Source: Collybiopsis luxurians FD-317 M1 (lineage: Eukaryota; Basidiomycota; Agaricomycetes; Agaricales; Omphalotaceae). From it: 64,000 nucleotides of DNA. The position numbers and the translations under genes were made by a program. The notes beneath the pieces are model-generated. The model saw only the letters and a program-made list of their open reading frames with translations, had not been told where the DNA came from and did not search any database. The DNA lies in contig KN834764.1 in NCBI GenBank assembly GCA_000827265.1, positions 113,709 through 177,708 of the forward strand. Reading direction: 5' to 3'. This document shows positions 24,216 through 36,513 of the stretch, one piece after another; position 1 is the first letter of the stretch, and every line of letters begins with the position of its first letter.

Positions 24216-27200
24216 ATGAGCAATCCTTCGGATGAGGAGACCCAGTTCATCCCGCAGTCGGGCGACGAAGATACTCTCTGGGAAGCAGTTGCCATTGTTG
24301 CAGAGAATGCCAAGTTATACAAGATTAAATGGGCTGGCTTCGATCCTGCCACTGGGAAACCCTGGGCAGACAGCTGGGTCGCGAAGCACGATGTGACGCG
24401 AGATCTGGTTGAAGCATGGAGAGTAAGTCATCCACGAAAATCCACTTCAGCTACTCGTACGTGCTATCTCAGTTCTATTGTTGATCAAAGTTCAACTGCT
24501 CCAATTTGCAGCCGCCAGTAAAAGGAAATCCAAAAAACGCTCAAGTAGCAGCGCAGTATCCGAAATTACAACAAAGTATATCTCACGTCCAAAAACCACC
24601 TCTGTCGTCGAACGCAGACTTGACGAGTATGATGAGCCACCAATAGCAGGACCGTCTAAACCGCGCACGAAGAAACGCAAGCATTCTCCTGGCGAGATTG
24701 GTGATGATTCAGTCTCCGCGACCTTGATCCGGTCCAAGAAATCGGCGCTAAAATCTGATGACGAGGAGGAAGCCGAGCCCCCCGCGAAGAAGAGGCGGAA
24801 GGGAAAGGACAAAGAGAGGGAGGTGGAAGAAGTCACAGAGACCGAGATCTCTGACCGCATAAATCACGATAAACGAAAAACGCCGGCGCATAAAACACCT
24901 ACGAAGCCGCGTACAACTTTCAAGCCTGGCGCTGTTCCTAGCCTTAGTCACGTCCTCATTGATTCTACAAAGAAATCTTCTAAGGGGAAAGAGCAGCAGG
25001 CAAACTTTGCAGAAGAGACACTTTCAAGAGATAGCGCGAAGACTATTACCCCCGCGTCAAAGGATCATCATTCCAAGGTAGCGGGGCGAGAGGAATTGGA
25101 GGAGGTGGAAGTGGGAACGGGAGTGGCGGAACGGTGGACGATGCCGACATTGCCGAAAACAGTCTACGAAGAAGAGGAACCGCCTATGCCTCGAGGATTG
25201 TCCAGAGCTAAAGTCGCCCCTTCGACCTCGGATGAGGATCGTCCGCCGAAAGCTCTGACGAAACGACCAAGGCAACCGAAAGCCAAATCCAAACGTAACA
25301 TTCCGTCGGATGATGAACCTGAATCAGAGGATGACATTGAAGTATTTGATCCACCAGTCAAGTCAAGGACCGCACCGATTGTTGATAATCGGCCTTCTCC
25401 AGTAGAGGCAATGCCAAAAGAGAGCAGTTTTGTCCTGAACCCGAATTCTCCTCTCGCGCAGAAGTCCAATATTCCAACAGTAAGCGAAATCTCTCCCCGG
25501 AAGTCATCGGATAATTTTTCGAGAGTATCCTCGTCTTCGAAATCTAGACCTGTGCCCCTTCCACCCAAATCTGCACATCCTTCCGCCGTCGAATTCGCGC
25601 CTGCACCACCGCGGAGTCGCTCTCCCCACCCTCTACCCCAACTCCAAATCTCATCAAAACGGCCTGTGCCTGAGCCTGTTTTATCCCCTGGCGCCCTTCT
25701 ACGACTGAAAGAGTTTGACGAATTCTTCGCATCCCTCCCTTCTGCTCACCCACCGCCACCGGATCCCATGCCCGTCGAAAAGCTTGTTGACGAGGGTGTC
25801 CCAGACCCGCAGGATGCCATCGAACCCGAGCCGGTGCCAGTTACAGCTACGCAGCTCAGCAACGAATCGTCCATTGTTCCGGAAACAGAGCCCGGCAACT
25901 TGTCACTTTCACAGTCGCAGCATGATCTGGTTCCTCAAATCTCACCTCCCCGCCTTTCCCCTCCACCTCCACCTCGTCTTTCGCCTCAATTATCACCTCG
26001 TCTTTCCCCGTCACCACCTCGTCTTTCTCCACCACCATCTCGTCTTTCTCCACCACTACCTCGTCTTTCTCCACCACCACCTCGTCTTTCTCCACCACCA
26101 TCTCGTCTTTCGCCTCCACCTCCTGCTCGTCTTTCTCCTCCGCCTGCTCCACTTCCCCGCTCTCCCGTGAAGCCCAGTAGCACCAACGGACATGAGACGA
26201 ATCAGATTAATTCGCTGCCTGCGCAACCATCCGGACTCTCGCCGAAAGGTAAGCGACGAGTCGACAATCTTGACCCAGGGCTGTCCGAACATGATCTTAA
26301 TATCAGTCGAGTAAACGCAAAAGTGGCGGCGGCGGCATCGAATGTACCTGTGCATTCCAATCACAATTCCAAGCTGCAGTCAAAGTCGAAGAAAAAGCTT
26401 GGTCCCATCCCAGTCGTTTCACCGTCTACGTTCTATCCACATCTCCCCTCGGCAGCTGGGAACAGAGGCAAAGAACGTGAAGACGACGCCGACGCTGAAG
26501 TCAATGAAACGATTGACCAGTGGCCGTCTCCAGCACCTAATGGCAAGCCTCCTTCAAAGATGGAGATATTGCGGAGTGGTCTTAGTCGTAATCTCAATAG
26601 CGATGCTAGGGGTCTCGCTGCGTTGATAGCTAGGCCTAAGATGGATGTGGATGGAGATGCTGAGCCAGATGCGGAGGCGGAGGCAAAGGCGATACTACCC
26701 GCCGATGTTTCGATAGACGACAAACCTATACCTCAGTTCCAGCAACAGCTGGCAATGAAGAATGTCGTCCAGTCTTCGCAGGACAGTGAGGTGCTAGCTA
26801 TGCAGATCCGAACCCGTGGTCCAGAAATGGCGGAAGCGAGGAGGAAGCAGCAGAGGATTGAGTTGGGCTTGGATCCTTTGGAAGGGAGAAAGAGGAGAAG
26901 TCTGGACGAGATAATGGGTAAAGGGAAGCAGAAGGAGAATCAGGAGAAAGAACGGGAACAGGAGGTAGTCGAACGACAGTCTGATCGACGGAGAGAGGTG
27001 GGGGAGATGATGGAGGACCTAGCTCCTAGCAACCTGGCGGAAGTATTTAACGCCCTTAGCGACGAGCCGAACAAAGACGTGGATGGGGGGCAGGACAATG
27101 ATCCCGAAAATATGGTGAGCGATTCATCTTTTCCGTTACTAGTAGCTGACTGTTCTCCATCGAATTGTAGGAGAGTTACGAATTGCAGTATCCCGAAGAA

Positions 27201-28303
27201 GCTGCAGAGCCAGTGCAAGTGCCGATTCCCGCGATTAATGAAAACCCTCCACTACAGGCATGTAGTTGTCTTGGTACTCAGTGGTCTATGTTGCATACTG
27301 ATCATAACTTGTAGATAAATTCCGAACCAAGAAACGTTCTTGCCCGAACGGAAGACAACGAGTCGAACGAGTCGCTGCGTCTCAAGCTAACTCTTACCAA
27401 TGCGCAATTGGAAGTCCATGCTTCGGAAATCCAAATGCTGAATGCGCGCGTGGAGGAGCTCTTGCAGCAAAATGCTGCCCTTCAAAGACAGCTCGAGGAA
27501 GCAACCACCGCCTTGTCCAAGCCGCCAGAACCGGAACCTCAACCCATTGTGGATGAGTTCCGTACCAAAATCGATTATCTCGAGAAAGATCTTTCCTCCG
27601 CCCGAGCTGCGATAACTTCGGCTGAGAAGGATCGCGACTTGTTTCGGGAACAGTATGTTAAAGCGTCTGGCTATGTATCCGAAGTTCGCGAAGAGAACGT
27701 TCAGCTGCTCAAGCGTGTGGAGATTGCAGAGCGTCAGGCGACGGAGGGTGTGACGCTTATCAAGGCTTCTTTCGAGGAGAGACTTCGCGTGTCGGAGGAG
27801 CAGTCGAGCTCGCATCTGAAGATTACGGAGTTTCTGATGAAAAAAGACGCAGCGACGGATAGGGTGAGGAAGGATGCGGTGGAGGCTCCGGAGTTGAGAG
27901 CGAAGATCATCAAATTGGAAAAAGATCTTGCGGAGATGAGGGAAGAGGCTGAGCAGTTGGAAAGCGCGTTTGAGGTCGAGCAATTGAAGGTTGAGCAGCT
28001 GGAGCGGCAGCAGGAGGAGAGGGAAGCGGAGTGGAAGAAGGTTGTCGAGGAGAGTCAACAACAGGTAGCTCGGATGATGGCGGATCTTAACGATGCCAAA
28101 TCGATGCAGTATGGGGATCCTACTACTCAAAGGGTCTTTCAGTGTCAATGGAGAGGGGAGAATGCCGAGCGTTGCCTGTTTATTTGTGAAACCAAGGAGG
28201 CATGTTCAATCTCGTTGATTTACATTATTTGGGCTAACTGAGGATCTTGACGCAGCAATTGGAAGATCATGCGATACATGGAGGGCATATCAAACTACCT
28301 TGA
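24216..28303 (+). CDS. Chromodomain, coiled-coil and C2H2 zinc-finger protein
   Basis: Five exons (24216-24456, 24512-27114, 27171-27257, 27315-28199, 28256-28303) join in frame to 1287 residues. Residues about 21-69 form a chromodomain-like fold (LYKIKWAGFDPATGKPWADS and WVAKHDV), a module that usually binds methylated histone tails. Basic stretches such as SKRKSKKR follow and look like nuclear signals. The long middle is disordered and includes about ten RLSPP-type repeats at roughly 557-630. Exon 4 encodes a strong coiled coil (about 980-1220). The last 40 residues form a single C2H2-type finger: CQWRGENAERC, then ETKEQLEDHAIHGGH. Introns 27258-27314 and 28200-28255 start with GC; the second is needed to complete the finger. 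An upstream in-frame ATG at 24087 would add 43 residues, but I prefer 24216. A chromatin role is inferred from the domains only. Confidence 0.85.
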
Positions 28304-28442
28304 GCAGAGAATTCGATAATTCAACTTCCTCCAAGTATATTTCCTATGAATAGTGTAAATGGGACAGTTTCTTTGTAAAAAATATGTACATCTAATGTAG
28401 TTGATCGGAGGGGTTCACGACAAGGGATGCTTTTTTTTTTAC
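28304..28442. other. Short convergent 3' interval
   Basis: Only 139 bases separate the stop codon of the chromodomain gene from the stop codon of the minus-strand helicase gene, so the two 3' UTRs very probably overlap. A T-run sits at about 28431-28440. Confidence 0.6.
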
Positions 28443-31400
28443 CTACGCGTCGTTTCCCCATGCCCGTGGACTCCTTGCAGCGCCCTGCCTTCCAGTAAGT
28501 TCTTCAAACTCTCTAGCACGGGTATTGGATGCATCGAGAGTGTGATTACCCCCTCCTATGCGTTCACCACATTCTGGGCTACAGAGTGATCAGTACTTCT
28601 AGATACTAAGATATCATAATTTCTTACCAAGAACTGGCTTCCATTGCGCCACCGCACTGTTTCCGCCCAGGTCAGTGATGTAAAATCGTTAAGCACAACT
28701 CGACTCCTCACCTCTGTGATCACGAAGGGATGTCCATTGGGGCAATTATAGAAGTGGCCGCGATGAGAAAATCCAAAAGCCTTCACAATCTCTTCTTTTT
28801 CCTGTATCGGGACGGCCTGATAAACAGTATCGTTCATAACATGATTCTCTAACTCTGTAAATTCTTCCAAACATCGATTCACTCGAGCTTGACAATTATG
28901 TTGAAACCATGCGTGTTCGTCCCCAAGCTGTTGATCAGTCTTCACTGGCCGGTTACGCATGTAGACACCCTCTGCCTTTTGGAGCAAAGTGCGCATAGCA
29001 GAACGTCGGGTACGGATTTCTTCTCTCAGCTCTTCTCTCCAGTTTGAGGTCTGTCCCACCAACACTGCTTTCTCAGACCGTCTCTGCATGATGCCATAAC
29101 GGAAACGTTCAAAGTCGGAGCACATTAGCAGAGTGGTAGAACGAGCAGCTAGCCGCGAAGAAGAAGATCTATCTGCAATTGCGATTGCCTTGCGACAGTC
29201 TATTTCGCATGAGAAATAGATGAAGTCAGCAAAGGATGCCCAGAGTCGCCTGAGGTTTCGTATCTCCCCAACGTTGGATGTCAGAGGAAGATTGTCTGCT
29301 CGACTTCGTGCCAAACTTCCTAGCATGAACCTGAGCTCGACAGAAATAAGAAAGGCCTCGAGTTGATAGCGTCGATCAGCTTTGTGAGGAGGTTGGCCTA
29401 TCTTTACGTGGACATTCTGGAAAGCCAAATTTTGCGCGGTTGTCATTCCGGGTGGAGGATTTGAAGCCAGTTCCGCTAGCTCTAGACGGTAAAGTGTTGA
29501 AAGAGCGGCCTCATAGGCACGAACGTGCGCGGATCGACTGCTGACGACTCGTGCAACTTTTATATAGACTGAATGGAAGGTCGAAATGAGGCCGAACCAT
29601 AACTCCGCGTCTTCCAAGGGTATTCCGTGATACTTCGACATGGCATTTTTTGAGAGCATGTCGGGAGGCAAAATTGCATTTTCACTCCCCATCAATTCCT
29701 CGCGTTTAGCTTGAATTTCCTCGACGTGCGGTAATGCACCTGTTTCCTCCGATGCATCATATTTCAGATCCTTTAAGGAAGTTTCCAGGTTAGGGATACG
29801 GCTCTTGAGGATCCCAATCGTAGGACCCATATCATCAAGCGTCTTGGCCAAGTTGCTGGCGACATTCTGCTCCAATATATCGAGATTGGCACGCTTTATG
29901 ACTCGCCCATATCGACGTACAGTGATTGGACTTCTGCAGGTCGGACAGGTTGGTGGTTGTTGAAACTCGGTGGGCGGGGCCTTCATAGCCAAGTACCTTC
30001 CGAGCTCGTCAATCTCGTAGAAATCCGACATATGGCAGTGTCTATCGAGAGTCTCCACAGTGAAAATATGTCCACATTCCAGGGTGATCAATCGTTCGCT
30101 GATATCGTCTGAGTCTAGATCAATGTCTGCCAGAGGTCGCTGCATGAGAAAGTCAACAATATCTTGCTTTGCATCGTCGGGAAGACACGCGACACATTTC
30201 TGCTGTGCACAATTCTCCCCACAAACTGATATCGAGCTTTAACGACCAATCTCACGACCTGACAAGTAAGAAGACATACCAGAATTACAGCGATGTCCAC
30301 ATTTCAAAGTTTCTCGACAAGGAACATCACAAGGGAGACGGGCACAAATCTAGTATAGTGGGTCAACATTAAGGAAAGATGAGGACAAACAGCAACTTAC
30401 GGCCCCGCAAGTCACCGGGCAAGATAAGTGTGGACAAATCCATTCGCATGGTTCAGCACATGGCGCGCAGGCATCTCCGCACGATTTCGGGCATTCGTGG
30501 TGAGTACACCTCTGCCGACATTGCTGTTTGCAGAACTTTGTGCATTCGTGGTCCTGAGAACAAGCTTGACCACACAGGTGCTGACAGTAAAGTGTTCGAT
30601 CGCAGGGATGTTCCTTATGAGATCGACGCCCAATAACTTTCGATTCGGAAAGGTTGGACTCTTGACAATCTGCACAAGAAGACTTGCATGTTCGCCCGCA
30701 GCAGGTCGTTATACCACTGCATACCTTCGTACAACGGAATTTTTCAGGCGGCATAAAGCACGCCATGATGGCGGAGTGTTTACACCCTGGCAGTGGCTTT
30801 TCTATTTTCTCGGTGCAATATACTGATTCGAGGTCGTCGTATTCATAACTGTTGCCCGACGGCTGTTGAGCTTCAAGCAGTCTGACTATCAGCTCGGAGC
30901 TCACATACCATAGGATTGACGTTATATGACCACATGGCAAGGTCACTTCGTTCATGGGGAAGGAACACAAACCACAGTCATCGGAACAGGACTTTGGGCA
31001 AGGATGCGACCTGGGACATGGTGTTCGAAGGCATGGCATCATGCACTTCATGCTACGGTGATTGTCCCGATCCAAATGACACTAAATGCAAGTTATTAGA
31101 GAATGAGAAGGTGCCTGTAAATATACTACTCGCCGTCGACGGACAGTAATGTCCACAGTCCATTCGATAATTGCAGTCCCGAAGACATCCTCCTGCGAAA
31201 TTGTGAAAGAATTGTTCGCCCATTTTTCTTTGTTATATTCGCATTAAAAGGGCCATACCTTCGGGAGCTTCTCGAGTTAGATCACCGGGTTTACAAATGA
31301 TTCTCTTCTCATCGGGGTGCCGAGGACAAATGATTGGAAGGCCACCTCCAATCTGGCCTTCCTGCTCCATTTTATCAATGATAGTTCGCCAAGTTTCGTT

Positions 31401-34400
31401 ATTCGCTCGAAGATTTGAGGCATTCCCCAAAACATACAGTCCGTGTTGTGCACGAGAAAGTGCGACATTGATACGATTAGAGGACTAAGAAACCCTATTC
31501 TCAGACTTGGCTCCATATGCGAAAGAATACAACACACCTTGAGGAATCCAATGGCAGCTCCGGATCCTTCGGATAATCCAGAGTTTCGAACCAGAGAAAC
31601 GATGACAATTTTGGCCTCTAGTCCTTGAAAAGCATCCACACTTCCCAATTGAATCTGCAAATATATTACGAGGATTTTTGTGGGTGGATGTTCAATAGAC
31701 TTACACGACGAGCAACTTCCACCTCCTCGATAGCTCCCTCATCCTCCATACCCTGTCGTACCAGCTCCTCCTCATCACGTTCATCAAGTAAAACCCCCAC
31801 CTTTAGATTTTTTAAAGCAATTCTGACCTTCTGAAGCTGCCCAAGATAAGCACATAAAACAGCGATATCACCCGGGGCACTATATCTCTCTTGCTTCAAC
31901 AAATACACTACCAAATCGACAATCATTTCCACCTGTTTCACGAAGAATGTCTCAGTACAATTAAATTACAAATAGCTGAAGCTTACTTCGAAAGAATTGG
32001 TCTTTGAGACTGACAATTCTTCTTCACCATCATCTTCTCTGTTCGAATGGTTCAAGAAGAACACATCCTGCTGCATCCCTTGCACTGGTGGATACTTGGT
32101 GACATGAAGCTGGTCTTCTAGTTTTGGATATAGTATATTGCTGGATTCAGTCAGCATGAGAGAGCTGTAAGGTAAGAAGAGGGCACCTCACCGTATATGG
32201 GCCGAGATGCTTGGCCTCATTCGTCTCTGTACATTAAGCTGGGACATCGGCAAACCCATGTCAGATAATCTCTCCATAAGAGACCGGTCAAACTTGAAGA
32301 GTTCCTTTCCACGATCACTATCCATTGATAAGTCTGGCAGATGGTAACAGTTCAATGACTTCGCGTTTTACATGAAAAGCTCTCGATACGTACTATAGTT
32401 TGTGATGATTGGTCGGAGTTGTTGAGGGTCCCCAATACAAATGAGATGTTGAACTGAGTTACAATTTGGGTAAACAACTTAGAAAAGGAAGAATCACTTT
32501 ACACTCACCTGACGGCACAAGAGATGCCAAAATATGTGCTTCGAGTACTTGGCCTGCTTCTTCTACGACCAGGGCTTTAGGACCAACAGTCTGTCCAATC
32601 ATTTAATTGTATGTATACTGCGACTGTAAGAAGATTCATTGATTTACCGTTAGGAGCGAGGTTAGCTTTGCTGCTCCATTTGTAGTGCAACCAATCAAAT
32701 CAACCGAGGCCAATAGCTCCCGACGGTTCTAAATTTTTGTGGGTCATCGATCAAACAGGCTGTAGAATGTTTATTCTCACCTCATCTCTAGCGTCATTGT
32801 AATCTTTCCATGCATCTTTGTACTCCCCTCTTATAAATTCATACTCATGTAAGTGGGATTGGTAAGCATTCCGCCTCATTTGATCCTCCCAGTACAAAGC
32901 CAAGGTCAACCTCTCTTGTGGCGACAAAGACCAAACATTTTCAATTATTAGGAGTTCGTCAACAGGTCGTTGACCTTCCGGGATACTTGGTACCTGATTC
33001 CCGTAACCAAGCGCTCCAAAAAATTTGTTCATACGAGTGGTATGCTCAGAAAGAATGTCCTGAATCTGGGCTGCAGGCTTTCCTGCCTGGGTCATCTTTG
33101 TGCGCCCTCTCTTAGGCACATGTGCTACTTCACCAATTTCTGGTATGCTCGGTGGCCGGATAAATTCCAAATCTTGTGAAAACTTCCAGAAACCATAGAT
33201 AGTGGTAACAATTTGCTTGTCGTCTGCCAATTGTTTTTTGCGAGAGACCATAGTCCGCCATTCAATACTATCATTAGAATTGCCTATCATTTCTTCATAT
33301 AGATTATTGATCCAATATGGTGGATGTTGGAGGGTTTCCAGCTGACTTGGGTAAGATTCAAGATACTTGAATATCCCTGTTAATGTAATTTCTGGAATGT
33401 GCATTTCCACAAGGAGCTTGTTCATCTTTTCCTCCAGGTGTTTCATAGCTGCATACTTCCTGTCAACTGTTCGGTTTGACGTTGATCTCTCGGGGAGAGT
33501 CTTCTCCAATTTATCGAGGCTGTATTCCGCGATGCGATCATTGGTAGTGCGTGACCCCACCCTGACAAAATTTGAGGTGATATTTTTTTCGAGTAACAAC
33601 AAGAGCATGTTGTCAAGAGCATTATTTGTGAATGCAATGAGCATCACAGGTTTGATCCTGTTCTGGAGTAGAACACGGAGAATCTCTCTACTAGTAAAGC
33701 TCTGTGAAATGTGAAGACAGATGAGGACAGTTCACATTCAAAAACATTGAGTTGACCATACTTTTCCTGTTCCTGGTGGTCTACATAAAAAAGATATGTA
33801 GTTGGCTGAGAGACCATTCAATTTATATTGGATACTCACCCTTGAATCAAAGCTATTTCTCGTGTCAAGGCATCAACCATGGCATCCGCCTGACTGGAAT
33901 CCAATGAACTCGACAGTTTCAGCTCGAGGCGAGCTCGGCGAATGGAGTTTTCATCATGAGCTTTCAATGGATGAATGTATTCTCCTGGTCTGGCCAAACA
34001 ATCCAGATTAAATTCAAATGTTGAAGAATTTGCAATCTTCGGGGGCGGAAGTTGCCATTTATTGAATTTTCCAGATTGACAGAGGTACTGTTTGAACTGT
34101 ATCGAACCGGGCTCTTTGGACTGAAGGGTATCCAAAAAGGGTCGAATTGATTCGAACAAGATGCCATGATCGACGAGGATGGCAAAGTGAGATTGATTTA
34201 CAGTCACCTTTTCATGCCTCAACGCCATGAGCTCCATCTTCGGGTCCATAAATATAATTTGAATTTCCACCTGAGAGCTATGAAATCTCGACGAATCAAC
34301 AAGCTTGCTGTTGGAAGATGCAATACATCCAAGAAAGACTGTAACGCGATAATTTTTAATGAGCAGGAGTGCAACTAGGCTGCCAGAACTAAGACGCTTC

Positions 34401-35342
34401 GAGCCAGCATACTTCCAGTATTCTTGCCGGGCATCGGCATCTGCAGCTTGAGCCCCTCCAGGAGGAGCATCGAGTATGAGACCTACCGTAAGACCTCCTC
34501 GCTCAGCTCTCAGAGGTGCGAGTTCGATATTTGTGTAAACCTGGAACATAACATAGTGAGGTCCTTTGGTACGATATAGGCCGCCGTTTCTGGCAAGAAT
34601 CTCCTCTAGCTGGGTCAGAGGGCCCTTGTTCTCCCCGCGGTGCGCAGCAATAGTGCTGAGATCGTCTTGAATGATTGATATGGATTTACGTATAGGTGCT
34701 CTGAACATAAATTTAGAACATTGGCCTCAAGAACGAGTCCAAAGACAGTACGCACACGAGCTCCTCACGCAAGAGACGGAACTGTACGTCCAAAAGACGT
34801 TCCATCGATCCTGGTCGACAATGATGCGGTGCTTCCGGGAGATTGACAGGAAGATACGGTGGAACAGGGCATAACATCTCTTCGTGTGTAGGCACTATAC
34901 GGATGCTGGATATTTCCACACTGTCATTGTCGTGACGAGGCCCGCCTGTGCGGAGGTAGCCCGGAGGGTCGTAGCGCTGTCTTAGACGCCATCGGAGAGC
35001 CTTTTTCTTGTTATCTTCGTCGACAGTTGGTTTGTGGATGGTGGAAAGGGTATTAGACTGTGGATTAGAACCGCCATTTGGCTTCTGAACATGCCTGAAA
35101 ATGCAATTGAATCCACGACTGCACTGGCCCGTCTTCCAAAAGAAATTGCAGACGTCTCGAGGAGCCTCACCTGCTCGAGAATTCGGTGATGCGGGAGAAG
35201 TGGGTACTCGGCCAGGAATATTACCCCATATACCGCTATTACCAGCAGCTGAAGCACGGTCGTGAGAGAAGGGACACCTGCTACCACGTCTGCAGCCTTC
35301 AGGAGTGTTGATAAATTTACAAGGTCTTCTAGAGGTGGACAT
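28443..35342 (-). CDS. ZNFX1/Hrr1-like SF1 helicase with NFX1 zinc fingers, copy A
   Basis: The protein is about 1,900 residues spread over many short-intron exons. In order it shows two CCCH fingers (CKFINTPEGCRRGSRCPFSH and VCNFFWKTGQCSRGFNCIFRH), a conserved pre-helicase block (YDPPGYLRTGGPRHDN), and SF1 helicase motifs: Walker A GPPGTGKS, AFTNNALDNML, VVEEAGQVLE, ICIGDPQQLRP, SVDAFQGLEAKIVIVS and NVALSRAQHGLYVLG. NFX1-type Cys/His repeats follow (CMMPCLRTPCPRSHPCPKSC, CRQRCTHHECPKSCGDAC). A RING-like segment (LECGHIFTVETLDRHC, PPTCPTCRSPITVRRYG) and a terminal finger (CGGAMEASSCPECGERIGGG) end it. Relatives ZNFX1 (animals, nematodes) and Hrr1 (fission yeast) act in small-RNA silencing. 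First exons are 34756-35342, 33840-34700 and a 19-base exon at 33762-33780. Compared with copy B it lacks about 1 kb near the N-terminus and has a one-base shift at about 34700-34756 that must be spliced out for the frame to hold. Confidence 0.85.
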
Positions 35343-36513
35343 AGTTGGAATGCAGGGTTAAAGCAAGGAGGTAAAAGGGAACCGTTTCAATGTGCAGATG
35401 GTTGCCCAGTCTGAGTGAACGTAAAGGGAGACGCCCGTGCTATCTTGGAACATCAAGAGGAACGGCACGTTCAATGAAGGTTCAATTGAACCCCAGATCG
35501 CGCCGGTATTAAAGCTTAAAAGCGGCTGAATGAAGATCAAGGCTTCTGATTCAAAAGACGCCGAGTCTCACTGGGCACAAGGAAGACCGCGATCTTGTGC
35601 TGAATCAAAATGTATGTACAGTCATTGACCACTCAATGGGACAAATGAAGATTCTGCTGTCCTTTGATCACTACTGCACCTTATGAATTTTTTATGATTA
35701 GAATTATATACTAGGCATGTTCTGAAGCATTTATATATCAGATATGTGATTTCGTGCTCGAGATAAATGTACATTTTCAAGCAAAAGGCTGGGACAGGCA
35801 GAAACATAGCAGTAATACCAGATTTTTTTTTGGTATATAAAGGCTAAATAGCTTATAAGTTGTCTTTTCACAATTTAGAGGCACCTATATACCCCAGGGC
35901 TCGCAGATCATCTTCGAGCATTTTCGAGTTGACCAGATTAGGCAGGCGCGGGAACGGAAGTGGCAGTGTGTGAACGATCTTTGAATGCCCGTCCCATTCA
36001 TGCTGAAAATTGATTTTTTGTTCATGGCACTTGCAATAAAATTCAGAAAAATACAAGAAATCCAGTATAGACTAATAATTAACCTAGAATTATGCCTAGT
36101 TCAAAATTTCTCTGAGAAATTGACCACAGAGTGCACGAGGGGCAAATTACCAAAATCTGTCCCATTGAGTGGTCAATGACTGTACTCAATTCATCCAGTG
36201 TAAACGGCAACCTTATCTGGTCCGTCCAGGGCCTTTAGCATCAGATCGGAAGCTCACACAGTACTGGGGCTTTCACTCGTCTATTGTACTGGAAGAAACT
36301 GGTAACTTGTAACACGCTTCCCTTCACCACCTCCCCGTTCTCCCGAGCCCCGGGCAGTCCAATGTCAGACTAGTATAGTTTGAGCGATAATCTGTCATTC
36401 TCAAATGAATCCTATCAGTTATGAGTAGAGTAGAGGGCGGTATTTGCGTATAAATCGTATATCTGATCTGGTCTTGGTTCTACGGCAGGGTAGTTCTTTC
36501 AACACCTTTCCTC
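35343..36513. other. Interval between the two helicase copies
   Basis: It contains the promoter of copy A, a MITE insertion (annotated separately) and the 3' region of copy B. The promoter part at 35343-35612 is recognisably related to the interval upstream of copy B at 44577-44875 (shared CCCCAGATCGC and AAGGAAGACCGCGATCTTGTG), so the duplication included upstream DNA. Confidence 0.6.
35619..36182. mobile_element. MITE with perfect terminal inverted repeats and TA target duplication
   Basis: The 25 bases starting CAGTCATTGACCACTCAATG at 35619 are exactly repeated in inverted orientation ending at 36182. The dinucleotide TA sits immediately outside both ends (35617-35618 and 36183-36184); the inverted identity in fact continues through the flanking GTA/TAC. 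The interior is AT-rich and has no transposase. CAGT termini and a TA duplication are the signature of the Tc1/mariner/pogo superfamily, so this is probably a non-autonomous derivative of about 564 bp. It lies about 275 bp upstream of the copy A start codon. Confidence 0.85.

Noticed and set aside
25856..26364. Long minus-strand open frames rich in VVEKDE or GERRGG units
   Set aside because: They are antisense reflections of the RLSPP-coding minisatellite of the chromodomain gene. The repeat keeps all frames open, and there are no independent coding features.
27387..28148. 253-codon Leu-rich minus-strand open frame
   Set aside because: It is the antisense of the coiled-coil exon, where Glu/Lys/Gln codons read as Leu/Phe on the other strand.
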